Source of the DNA: Citromicrobium sp.
GTDB taxonomy: Bacteria; Pseudomonadota; Alphaproteobacteria; Sphingomonadales; Sphingomonadaceae
NCBI GenBank assembly: GCA_003248395.1
Contig: QFNA01000087.1
Span: forward strand, 1 to 8,654
Direction of reading: 5' to 3'
DNA length: 8,654 bases
The notes below the pieces were generated by a model. The model saw only the letters and a program-made list of their open reading frames with translations, did not search any database and was not told where the DNA came from. Both the position numbers and the translations under genes were made by a program. Positions 1 to 8,045 of this stretch are shown here, one piece after another; positions within the stretch are counted from its first letter, which is position 1, and each line of letters starts with the position of its first letter.

Positions 1-67
1 GCGGGCTCCGCTACGCAGCCCATTGCTTCAACCGCGCTCATGCGCAACAACGCGGTCCGGCTCTAAT

Positions 68-88
68 CCCAGCTGGAGGAAAGCTGGG
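68..88. other. Stem-loop just downstream of glmS
   Basis: The arms CCCAGCT (68-74) and AGCTGGG (82-88) are perfect complements around a 7-base loop. Read on the minus strand, the hairpin starts 16 bases after the glmS stop codon, which is where a terminator would sit. Neither strand has a T run after it, so it is not a classical intrinsic terminator. It may be an mRNA 3'-end structure or chance. A second, weaker pair of arms (31-36 with 51-56) lies beside it. No gene can be supported in positions 1-104. Confidence 0.35.
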
Positions 89-104
89 GGTCACGTCACT
101 TGCC

Positions 105-1940
<1,836 letters not shown>

Positions 1941-2183
1941 AATCTCGCTCCGAAATAAAATCGATTTCGCCGTCCCTTAGCGAGTATTTCCTGTCAATCA
2001 ATCGAAGCAGCCCGAAAGGGTCGCACCGTGCACCAAAGTTCGATCGTCTGCCGCCGGACCGGGACCCCATCGGGTTAGGGAAAAATCAAGGTTTCCGCCA
2101 TATTCACCAAATCTGCAAAGGCGCAATTTGCCACTTTGGCGGCAACTCGCCGCAATCGAGACGTGGTCCCGGGGGTTTGGAAT

Positions 2184-3710
2184 ATGAGTGCATTCGGACG
2201 GAAAAACGGCGCAGCCGGAATGGCTGCCGGATCGCGTCCGCAATTCGGTGTCGCCCGTCCCATGCGTGGCGGCTCACCCGCACCGTCGCAGCCGGAGAGC
2301 GCCGAGAAAGCAGCCGGAGAGCAATTTCCGCCGCTACCTGTCGAAGGTGACGAGGCTGGACCAGCCGTCCCGGCGCACAGCAGCGATGCGCTTGCGCGAC
2401 TTTCGGAACGGATGAATTCGACGCATGCCGACATCGAGCTGACCGGGTTCGAGGCGAGCGTGCACAAGATCAAGGAGCAGGTGCTCCCGCGCCTGCTCGA
2501 GCGGGTCGACCCCGAGGCGGCCGCGACACTCTCGAAAGACGAGCTGTCCGAAGAATTCCGCCCGATCATCATGGAAGTGCTCGCCGAACTTAAGATCACG
2601 CTCAACCGGCGCGAGCAGTTCGCACTCGAAAAGGTGCTGGTCGACGAGCTGCTGGGATTTGGACCGCTGGAGGAATTGCTCAGCGATCCCGACGTTTCCG
2701 ACATCATGGTCAATGGACCGCAGCAAACCTACATCGAAAAGAAGGGCAAGCTCCAGCTCGCCCCGATCCAGTTCCGCGATGAAACACACCTGTTCCAGAT
2801 CGCGCAGCGGATCGTGAACCAGGTCGGCCGCCGCGTCGACCAGACCACCCCGCTTGCCGACGCGCGCCTGAAGGACGGCAGCCGCGTCAACGTGATCGTG
2901 CCTCCGTTGTCCTTGCGCGGCACCGCCATTTCGATCCGCAAATTCTCCGAGAAACCGATAACGCTGGATATGTTGCGCGATTTCGGCTCGATGAGCGACA
3001 AGATGTGCACCGCACTGAAGATTGCGGGCGCGTGCCGGATGAACATCGTCATTTCCGGCGGTACCGGCTCGGGCAAGACGACGATGCTCAACGCCCTGTC
3101 GAAAATGATCGATCCGGGCGAGCGCGTCCTGACCATCGAGGACGCCGCCGAATTGCGCCTGCAACAGCCTCACTGGCTGCCGCTCGAAACCCGTCCGCCG
3201 AACCTCGAGGGCCAGGGCGCGATCACCATCGGCGACCTCGTGAAGAACGCCCTGCGTATGCGCCCCGACCGCATCATCCTGGGCGAAATCCGCGGCGCGG
3301 AGTGCTTCGACCTGCTCGCCGCCATGAACACCGGTCACGACGGTTCGATGTGTACGCTCCACGCCAACAGCCCGCGCGAATGCCTCGGCCGTATGGAAAA
3401 CATGATCCTGATGGGCGACATCAAAATCCCGAAAGAGGCGATCAGCCGCCAGATCGCGGAATCGGTCGATCTCATCGTGCAGGTGAAGCGCCTGCGCGAC
3501 GGTTCGCGCCGGACGACGAACATTACCGAGGTCATCGGGATGGAAGGCGACGTGATCGTCACCCAGGAGCTGTTCAAGTTCGAATATCTCGACGAAAGCG
3601 AGGACGGCAAGATTATGGGCGAATTCCGCTCTTCGGGTCTGCGCCCCTACACTCTCGAAAAGGCTCGCCAGTTCGGTTTCGACCAAGCCTATCTCGAGGC
3701 CTGCCTTTAA
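2184..3710 (+). CDS. cpaF: CpaF-type Tad/Flp pilus assembly ATPase
   Basis: This is a type II/IV secretion-family ATPase, the hexameric cytoplasmic motor that powers Tad (Flp) pilus assembly at the inner membrane. The product has 508 residues. Residues 1-80 are a low-complexity, Pro/Gly/Ala-rich leader, and 90-150 are a charged helical region. From about 155 comes the N-terminal domain (FGPLEELLSDPDVSDIMVNG). The motor core follows: Walker A GGTGSGKTT (292-300, Lys298), Asp box TIEDAAEL (317-324), Walker B region RIILGEIRG (363-371, Glu368) and His box around TGHDGSMCTLHAN (383-395). All catalytic elements are intact. The ATG at 2184 follows a G-rich site (2171-2175) and begins MSAFGRK, typical of sphingomonad CpaF. 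An in-frame TTG at 2136 would add 16 unconvincing residues. No other tad gene (cpaB/C/E, tadB/C, prepilin) flanks it, so pilin substrate and partners must be encoded elsewhere. Confidence 0.95.
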   Translation: MSAFGRKNGAAGMAAGSRPQFGVARPMRGGSPAPSQPESAEKAAGEQFPPLPVEGDEAGPAVPAHSSDALARLSERMNSTHADIELTGFEASVHKIKEQVLPRLLERVDPEAAATLSKDELSEEFRPIIMEVLAELKITLNRREQFALEKVLVDELLGFGPLEELLSDPDVSDIMVNGPQQTYIEKKGKLQLAPIQFRDETHLFQIAQRIVNQVGRRVDQTTPLADARLKDGSRVNVIVPPLSLRGTAISIRKFSEKPITLDMLRDFGSMSDKMCTALKIAGACRMNIVISGGTGSGKTTMLNALSKMIDPGERVLTIEDAAELRLQQPHWLPLETRPPNLEGQGAITIGDLVKNALRMRPDRIILGEIRGAECFDLLAAMNTGHDGSMCTLHANSPRECLGRMENMILMGDIKIPKEAISRQIAESVDLIVQVKRLRDGSRRTTNITEVIGMEGDVIVTQELFKFEYLDESEDGKIMGEFRSSGLRPYTLEKARQFGFDQAYLEACL

Positions 3711-3714
3711 GGCG

Positions 3715-3939
3715 TCAACCTCGCAAGAGTGCGGGAATGGCCATGGCCAGCAATCCGCCGCCGACGACTGCAGAAGCGAGGAACAGGCCAGTCCAGGGGA
3801 CGAGACCGACGCGATCGATGCGCGAGCGGGCAGAGCGGCGCCGCTCCATCACAAGCGCAACGAGCGCCAGAGCCAGGAATGCTGCGCCCCAGATCGCCGC
3901 CATATCCGCAGGGCTCGCAAAGGTTAGATAATTCGCCAT
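3715..3939 (-). CDS. Small two-helix membrane protein, function unknown
   Basis: I do not recognise a named family. The 74-residue product has two hydrophobic stretches, at about 12-31 and 48-70. They are separated by a strongly basic loop (ERRRSARSR, 32-40), so the loop is expected in the cytoplasm by the positive-inside rule. It begins MANYLTF and ends IPALLRG. The frame stays open upstream to 4161, but that extension lacks membrane character and runs antisense through the entericidin gene, so I chose the Met at 3939. The ribosome site is poor: a GGGA directly abuts the ATG. Its stop lies only 4 bases from the cpaF stop, in convergent orientation. The coherent hydrophobic pattern supports a real gene. 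The function is unknown and the start is uncertain. Confidence 0.6.
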   Translation of the reverse strand: MANYLTFASPADMAAIWGAAFLALALVALVMERRRSARSRIDRVGLVPWTGLFLASAVVGGGLLAMAIPALLRG

Positions 3940-3985
3940 TCCCGAGCATATGGGTCGCCACGTCAGCGATTCCACTGCATCTTCG

Positions 3986-4012
3986 GGAACAACCCCTTCG
4001 GAAAGCCGTTTT
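3986..4012 (+). promoter_or_regulatory. EcfG (general stress sigma factor) promoter
   Basis: A -35 element GGAAC (3986-3990), a spacer of exactly 16 bases and a -10 element CGTTTT (4007-4012) match the GGAAC-N16/17-CGTT consensus established for EcfG-type sigma factors in Alphaproteobacteria. It points at the entericidin gene. Transcription should begin near 4017-4019, giving a leader of about 37 bases that contains the ribosome site. No other intergenic stretch in the window shows this pairing on either strand. Confidence 0.8.
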
Positions 4013-4040
4013 CGCCCTACCCATGCTTCGGAACACTTCG

Positions 4041-4046
4041 GGAAGG
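4041..4046 (+). promoter_or_regulatory. Ribosome binding site of the entericidin gene
   Basis: GGAAGG lies 8 bases before the ATG at 4055. It decides that start over the in-frame ATG at 3950, which lies upstream of the EcfG promoter and would give a non-lipoprotein N-terminus. Confidence 0.75.
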
Positions 4047-4054
4047 ATAAAAAG

Positions 4055-4183
4055 ATGGTAAAGAAAGTCCTCATCGCATTCGGCATCACCACGATGGCTC
4101 TCACTGCAACGGCATGCAACACGGTCCGCGGCGCAGGCCAGGACGTCGAGTCTGTCGCCAACGAGGTGGATGAAGAAATCTGA
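4055..4183 (+). CDS. Entericidin A/B-family lipoprotein
   Basis: This is a 42-residue precursor of a small membrane-anchored lipoprotein. It has a basic start (MVKKV), a hydrophobic signal segment (residues 5-20) and a signal peptidase II type cleavage region ending TATAC. Cys21 would become the lipidated N-terminus of a mature peptide of about 22 residues (CNTVRGAGQDVESVANEVDEEI). The CNTVxGAGxD block followed by an acidic helix is the signature of the entericidin EcnA/EcnB family. E. coli EcnAB was described as an antidote/toxin pair induced in stationary phase, but alphaproteobacterial members are usually solitary small stress lipoproteins. No partner gene lies nearby, so a toxin role should not be assumed. 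An EcfG promoter precedes the gene and a terminator follows, making it a monocistronic stress-responsive unit. Confidence 0.9.
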   Translation: MVKKVLIAFGITTMALTATACNTVRGAGQDVESVANEVDEEI

Positions 4184-4184
4184 A

Positions 4185-4198
4185 CTGACCTAGGTCAG
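4185..4198. repeat. 14-bp perfect palindrome after the entericidin stop
   Basis: CTGACCTAGGTCAG is an exact inverted repeat starting one base after the entericidin TGA and ending 10 bases before the terminator stem. In RNA it could fold as a 5-bp stem with a CUAG loop. As DNA it could be a dimeric protein site. Its role is unknown. Confidence 0.5.
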
Positions 4199-4208
4199 CA
4201 GTAAGAAG

Positions 4209-4237
4209 GGGCTCGCCTGCTGGCGGGCCCTTTTTTT
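4209..4237 (+). terminator. Rho-independent terminator of the entericidin gene
   Basis: The arms GGGCTCGCC (4209-4217) and GGCGGGCCC (4222-4230) pair over 9 bp with one G-T wobble around a 4-base loop, followed by seven Ts (4231-4237). It lies 25 bases after the stop codon. On the opposite strand the sequence after the stem (CCCCTTCTT) is a weak U tract, so it may partly stop the convergent methyltransferase transcript too. The methyltransferase stop codon overlaps the end of the T run. Confidence 0.9.
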
Positions 4238-4829
4238 ATATCTTCCGGTAGACAAGCATGAGATTGTTCGCCGGCATTTCATAGCGTGCCGTCAGGCGGA
4301 AACCGCAATCATGCGCCAGATCGTCGACCTGGCTTACCTCGCGCAAGCCCCATTCGGGGTTTCGCCGCTTGAGGTCAGCGTCGAATGCAAGATTTGACGG
4401 CGCACAGTCGATGCCCTGTTCGAAATAGGGCCCGTAAAGCAAAAGCGGACCACCCGCCGCCAATACGGCTGAGGCACCGTTGAAAAGCGCGACGGTCGCC
4501 GACCAGGGACTGATGTGCACCATGTTGATGCATAGAGCCGCCTCTACCAATTCGACCGGCCACGGTTCGTCCCGAACATCGATTTCGATTGGCGGCAACA
4601 GGTTTTCCAGCGCGGTTTCTTCAGCCCAGCTACCGATCGATTCCAGCGCTTGCGCATCCTGGTCGCTCGGCTGCCAGGTCAATTCCGGAAATCGCCGCGC
4701 ATTGAACACGGCGTGCTCCCCCGATCCGCTGGCGATTTCGAGCACAAGTCCGCTAGCAGGCAGTTCTCGTGCCAGGACTTCGGCGATCGGTCCCGCGTTG
4801 CGCGCGGCGGCTGGTGAATGCCGTTTCAT
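4236..4829 (-). CDS. DUF938/UPF0585 family SAM-dependent methyltransferase
   Basis: The 197-residue product is a full-length member of the DUF938 (UPF0585) family, class I Rossmann methyltransferase-like proteins related to animal METTL26. The substrate is unknown. It opens with KRHSPAAARNAGPI, the conserved start of the family. It then has the SAM-binding glycine motif EIASGSGEH (31-39), the acidic SDQD (55-58), NMVHISPW (102-109), LYGPY (131-135), NPEWGLR (157-163) and the C-terminal MPANNLMLVYRK (185-196). All family landmarks are present, so it looks functional. It is the last gene of the minus-strand run, starting 16 bases after the ABA4-like stop, and is probably co-transcribed. No strong ribosome site is visible, which fits coupling to upstream translation. 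Family assignment is firm; the reaction is not known. Confidence 0.92.
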   Translation of the reverse strand: MKRHSPAAARNAGPIAEVLARELPASGLVLEIASGSGEHAVFNARRFPELTWQPSDQDAQALESIGSWAEETALENLLPPIEIDVRDEPWPVELVEAALCINMVHISPWSATVALFNGASAVLAAGGPLLLYGPYFEQGIDCAPSNLAFDADLKRRNPEWGLREVSQVDDLAHDCGFRLTARYEMPANNLMLVYRKI

Positions 4830-4845
4830 GAAGCGTCGCCAGTCG

Positions 4846-5292
4846 TCATTCCCATCGCCCCGCCGCCCGGGCGCGACGTTCGCGAATGCCCAGCCAGATG
4901 AGCAGACCCAAAGGCCCTGCCAGAAACGTCGTCAGCATGATCGGTGCCTGCACCAGGCGGGAGAAGCCCTTTGCATCCGCATCGCGCGCGATCCACAGCC
5001 CGACAAACAGGTCGAATGCCAGATAGTGAAGCCAGCCGATCGTCATTCCACCATCGCTGGCAAAAATGGCCTTGAGACCCGCAAGGCTCGAAAAGTCGGC
5101 GCGCCCCACACCCCCGCCCGGCAGGACGCCGGTCAGCAGTCCGACAAGCGCAAGCGTGTAGGCGGCGCACAGGAGACCGACGCCGAGATAGAGTACGGCT
5201 GCCAGCAGGGCGGGCTTCCGCGGGAGACAGATGAGCACGGCCCACATCATCAATGCGAGGCCATTTGCCACACCGAAAACTACCGACCACAT
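4846..5292 (-). CDS. ABA4-like (DUF4281) integral membrane protein
   Basis: The 148-residue product has four predicted membrane helices, at about 3-23, 29-54, 84-102 and 112-136. The block GWLHYLAFDLFVG (86-98) and the following IARDA are the hallmark of the ABA4-like family. The plant member ABA4 is needed for neoxanthin synthesis from violaxanthin; the bacterial members have no established reaction. Carotenoid-related chemistry is a possibility in pigmented sphingomonads but is only an inference here. The Met at 5292 is chosen because the frame upstream runs into the preceding gene, because MWSVVFGVAN starts the first helix directly, and because a GGAA lies just before it. The gene begins 7 bases after the SDR stop and is followed after 16 bases by the methyltransferase. 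Confidence 0.88.
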   Translation of the reverse strand: MWSVVFGVANGLALMMWAVLICLPRKPALLAAVLYLGVGLLCAAYTLALVGLLTGVLPGGGVGRADFSSLAGLKAIFASDGGMTIGWLHYLAFDLFVGLWIARDADAKGFSRLVQAPIMLTTFLAGPLGLLIWLGIRERRARAAGRWE

Positions 5293-5299
5293 ATTCCGA

Positions 5300-5995
5300 T
5301 CAATCTTCGGCCAGCTGCGGCAGGCGCCTGGCCGCGCGGTAGATACCGTCATTGTCATGAAGGAACCGGCCACGCGCGGGCGTCATCGCAAGCGCCAGCG
5401 CAGCTTCCGCAACCGTTTCGGCCTTTATCGCGCGATATTGGCGATACCCGCCATGCAGGAACAGATTGGTCAGCGGGGCAAGCGCAATTCCCCATCTTTC
5501 GGCAGGTCGCCGATCGCCGCTGCGCGATCCGCGCAGCAACCCTGGCCTGAGAATGTCGAGCCGCCCGAATTTCATCTTGCGCAGATCCCTTTCCACCTCA
5601 CCCTTGACCCGTAAATAGAAACTCTTCGATGCCAGGCTCGCCCCGACCGAACTGATTGCGATGAACCGTTCGACCCCCTGCTCGAGCGCAGCCTTCGCAG
5701 TATCGAGCACGAGCTGGTAATCGACTGCACGAAACGTTGCTTCGTCCTCGCCAGATTTCTTCCAGGTCGTGCCGAGCGCGCAGATCACCGCCTTGGGCTG
5801 CATCGCCTCGAAGACATCGCCCCAATGTTCCGGATCGGCGACGAAGAGTTCCATCCGCACGCCCTGCGGCAGGGGATGTTCGCGACGGGAAATCGCCGTG
5901 AGTCGCACATCCTCGCGCCCGATGCATTCTTCGATGATCTTGCTGCCGACGAGGCCAGTCGCACCGACAAGGCAAATGCGTGTCGCCTCAGACAT
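5300..5995 (-). CDS. NAD(P)-binding atypical short-chain dehydrogenase (TIP30-like)
   Basis: The 231-residue protein has an N-terminal Rossmann fold with GATGLVG (11-17) binding NAD(P). It then has SSVGAS (115-120) and a YxxxK pair (Tyr127, Lys131), so the catalytic residues of an extended or atypical SDR are present. The shape resembles the NAD(P)H-binding / TIP30 (HTATIP2)-like group, often annotated as nucleoside-diphosphate-sugar epimerase or NAD-dependent dehydratase. The substrate cannot be told from sequence. The start at 5995 gives MSEATRICLVGATG, placing the nucleotide-binding strand at the usual position. The frame stays open to 6049, but that lies inside dgt. It overlaps the end of dgt by 8 bases, suggesting translational coupling, and is followed 7 bases later by the ABA4-like gene. 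Confidence 0.88.
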   Translation of the reverse strand: MSEATRICLVGATGLVGSKIIEECIGREDVRLTAISRREHPLPQGVRMELFVADPEHWGDVFEAMQPKAVICALGTTWKKSGEDEATFRAVDYQLVLDTAKAALEQGVERFIAISSVGASLASKSFYLRVKGEVERDLRKMKFGRLDILRPGLLRGSRSGDRRPAERWGIALAPLTNLFLHGGYRQYRAIKAETVAEAALALAMTPARGRFLHDNDGIYRAARRLPQLAED

Positions 5996-7148
5996 TCGAC
6001 AATCCCTGCGGCGTGCGACCGTAAATGCGGGTATATTGCTCGATCGCAAATCGGTCGGTCATTCCGGCAATGAAATCGGCAATGTGCCGACTGATTGCCG
6101 GATCCGTTTCAGGCAGGCGATCGCGCCAGCTCGCAGGCATGTGAGCGCGATCCTCACGATAGGCGTTGAAGAGTCGCGCGACGACGTTCTGCGCCCGCTT
6201 CGCGGTCTCGACCTGCTCCGGATGGTAATACAATCTCTGGTACATGAAGCTCTTCAGCTGGCGCTCCTCCCTCGCCATTTCTGGCGAGAAGCCGGCTAGT
6301 TGTCGCCCTGCGGTGCGGACGTCGGCGACAGTCGCGATGTCTGCTAACTGGTGGCGCGTGTGATCGAGCACGTCGTTGACCATCATCCCTATCTGGCTGC
6401 GCACAAGCTCGCGCAACTGCGTTTCGCGTGTCGCCCCGGGAAATCGCGCTTCAACGCTGCGAAACTGCCGCGCCAGGCTTTCGACCTCCATCAAATCGTC
6501 GAGCGTCAGGAAGCCCGCGCGCAGCCCGTCATCGATATCGTGATTGTCATAGGCGATATCGTCCGCCACCGCCGCGACCTGAGCCTCGAGCGAAGGCCAT
6601 TGGTCGAGTTCGAGGGAGAATCCGGCATCGAATTCAGCCAGCGCCCAATTCGGCCGAGTGACAGGACCATTGTGTTTGGCCATGCCCTCCAGCATTTCCC
6701 AGGTCAGGTTGAGTCCGGGGTGATCGGGATAGGGATTGTCGAGCCGCGTCAGAGTCCTGATGCCGTGTGCGTTGTGGTCGTATCCACCGGCTGATGCCAT
6801 CGCTTCCTCGAGCGCTTTCTCTCCCGCATGACCGAAGGGCGGATGCCCGATATCGTGCGCGAGGCAGAGCGCTTCGGTAAGATCTTCGTCGAGTCCCAAT
6901 TCGCGCGCGATGACCCGGCCGATCTGGGCGACCTCAAGGCTATGCGTCAGGCGCGTGCGATAATGGTCGCCATCGGGCGCAATGAACACCTGCGTTTTCG
7001 AGCGCAGCCTGCGAAACGAGATCGAGTGGATAATCCGGTCGCGGTCGCGCTGGAATTCGCTGCGCGGCCCGCGCGTGCCGCCTGTCGCCTCGGCAAATTC
7101 ACGTCCGCGCGAGGCGGACGGATCGGCGGCGTAGGGGGCTCTTTCCAT
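5988..7148 (-). CDS. dgt: Deoxyguanosinetriphosphate triphosphohydrolase (dGTPase), HD domain
   Basis: This cytoplasmic metal-dependent enzyme splits dGTP (or other dNTPs) into the deoxynucleoside and triphosphate, trimming the dNTP pool. The 386-residue product has the family's basic start region FQRDRDRIIHSISFRRLRSK (32-51). The HD-superfamily metal ligands follow: His69 in RLTHSLEV, His98-Asp99 in LAHDIGHPPFGHAGE, and an Asp in ADDIAYDNHDIDD (195-207). MAKHNGPVTR (156-165) is also conserved, and the C-terminal domain is complete. The ATG at 7148 is preferred. A TTG at 7187 would add 13 residues without family support, and the ribosome site is weak either way. It lies 113 bases downstream of the racemase gene and overlaps the next gene by 8 bases, so it probably leads a four-gene operon. 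Length and motifs fit the shorter bacterial dGTPase-like group; nucleotide preference cannot be read from sequence. Confidence 0.95.
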   Translation of the reverse strand: MERAPYAADPSASRGREFAEATGGTRGPRSEFQRDRDRIIHSISFRRLRSKTQVFIAPDGDHYRTRLTHSLEVAQIGRVIARELGLDEDLTEALCLAHDIGHPPFGHAGEKALEEAMASAGGYDHNAHGIRTLTRLDNPYPDHPGLNLTWEMLEGMAKHNGPVTRPNWALAEFDAGFSLELDQWPSLEAQVAAVADDIAYDNHDIDDGLRAGFLTLDDLMEVESLARQFRSVEARFPGATRETQLRELVRSQIGMMVNDVLDHTRHQLADIATVADVRTAGRQLAGFSPEMAREERQLKSFMYQRLYYHPEQVETAKRAQNVVARLFNAYREDRAHMPASWRDRLPETDPAISRHIADFIAGMTDRFAIEQYTRIYGRTPQGLSNV

Positions 7149-7261
7149 GCAGTGACGACGCTTAGGTGACACGCGAGCGGGCGACAACGTGAACGAAATG
7201 CGAACGTCGCCGGATTATCGCCGAATGGAGGCCACGGCTGCGACGATTGCCCGCGGAACGA

Positions 7262-7951
7262 TCAGTCCAGAATCCAGTCGGCAGCCGCGCGGCAATGGAT
7301 ATCGGTGGAATCGAAGACCGGCAAGACGTTGGCGTCGGTATCGACGACCAGTTCGAGTTCGGTACAGGCCAGAACTATCGCCTTCGCGCCTTCCTTTTCC
7401 TTCATCGTGATGACGGTCTTGAGCGCCCGCTCTGCGTCACGCGTGACGCGGCCCAGCATCAGTTCCTTGTAGATAATGCCGTCAACCAGTTCGACATCAT
7501 TCGGATCGGGGTCGAGCAGCGACACCCCGTGCGACGCCAGCCGATCGCGATAGAAATCCTCGAGCATGACGAACCGCGTGCCGAGCAGTGCAGCACATCC
7601 GGCTTCGGCTTTCGCCATTGCTTCGCCCACGCAATCGGCGATGTGGAGCAGCGGGATCGACACCGCCTCGGCGACGCGCTCGTAGCTTTTATGCATCGTA
7701 TTGGCCGCAATGACCAAACCCTCTGCACCGGCACTTTCGAGACGGCGAGCGCTTTCGACGAGCATTTCGGCAATGCGGTCCCAGTCGTCGGACTGCTTGG
7801 CCTGGTAGATGCGCGAGTAGTCGAGGCTTTCGATCAGCATCGGCGCACTGGCCATGGGCAATCCGCGCTTCTGGATATGCTTGTTGATCCGTTCGTAATA
7901 GGCGCGAGTCGAAATCCAGCTCATCCCGCCGATGAGACCTAGTTTGCGCAA
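7262..7951 (-). CDS. Aspartate/glutamate racemase family protein (YgeA-like)
   Basis: The product is a cofactor-independent amino-acid racemase of the Asp/Glu/hydantoin racemase superfamily. It begins RKLGLIGGMSWISTRAYY, the usual family start. The two acid/base positions sit in ANTMHK (Thr85) and LACTEL (Cys196). Family members with two Cys racemise aspartate. The Thr/Cys pattern is that of E. coli YgeA (about 230 residues, Thr83/Cys197), a broad-range amino-acid racemase, so D-amino-acid production is plausible but the substrate is open. I chose the TTG at 7951 (229 residues). A GGAAGG (7960-7965) lies 8 bases before it and the family's N-terminus then aligns. An ATG at 7972 in the same frame would add MTGKDGS, has only AGG directly abutting it and would place the ribosome site inside the coding region. 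It lies 94 bases downstream of the cytochrome gene. Confidence 0.88.
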   Translation of the reverse strand: MRKLGLIGGMSWISTRAYYERINKHIQKRGLPMASAPMLIESLDYSRIYQAKQSDDWDRIAEMLVESARRLESAGAEGLVIAANTMHKSYERVAEAVSIPLLHIADCVGEAMAKAEAGCAALLGTRFVMLEDFYRDRLASHGVSLLDPDPNDVELVDGIIYKELMLGRVTRDAERALKTVITMKEKEGAKAIVLACTELELVVDTDANVLPVFDSTDIHCRAAADWILD

Positions 7952-7959
7952 ACTGCCGT

Positions 7960-7965
7960 CCTTCC
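7960..7965 (-). promoter_or_regulatory. Ribosome binding site supporting a TTG start for the racemase
   Basis: GGAAGG on the minus strand lies 8 bases before the TTG at 7951, the same motif and spacing as for the entericidin gene. It argues for the TTG over the ATG at 7972. Confidence 0.55.
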
Positions 7966-8045
7966 CCGTCATCCTGAACGTCGTAACTTCGGAGGCAACA
8001 TGACGCCGCCCCTTCCCTCATGAGGCCGCAAACGACTCGAGGCAA

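Noticed and set aside
1..66. Open plus-strand frame from the window edge to a TAA at 64-66, possibly the 21-residue tail of a gene convergent with glmS, and a competing minus-strand ATG at 41 open to the edge.
   Set aside because: Both are too short to show any family. The minus-strand one has no ribosome site. Neither can be supported without sequence to the left.
1..100. GC-rich inverted repeats suggesting a tRNA.
   Set aside because: No T-loop GTTCRANNC, no cloverleaf arms in order, no acceptor-stem pairing.
1969..1997. Promoter for glmS with a perfect TTGACA (-35) at 1992-1997 on the minus strand.
   Set aside because: At 16-18 bases downstream the sequence is GACGGC-like, not a -10 element, so only half a promoter is visible.
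2052..2110. Possible CtrA or housekeeping promoter before cpaF (TTAGGG, CATATT).
   Set aside because: No TTAA-N7-TTAA pair and the -35/-10 matches are poor.
2334..3686. 450-codon minus-strand frame antisense to cpaF.
   Set aside because: His/Arg/Asp-rich shadow translation without family motifs; cpaF accounts for this stretch fully.
3940..4161. Upstream extension of the small membrane-protein frame on the minus strand.
   Set aside because: It would run antisense through the entericidin gene and its EcfG promoter, and encodes no coherent sequence before the Met at 3939.
4055..4183. Entericidin gene as the toxin half of a toxin/antidote pair.
   Set aside because: No second small lipoprotein gene is adjacent. 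In this class the family is usually solitary, and toxicity is not shown by the sequence.
8016..8025. 10-bp palindrome CCTCATGAGG between the cytochrome and racemase genes.
   Set aside because: Short enough to arise by chance; no T run and no repeat of it seen elsewhere in the window.
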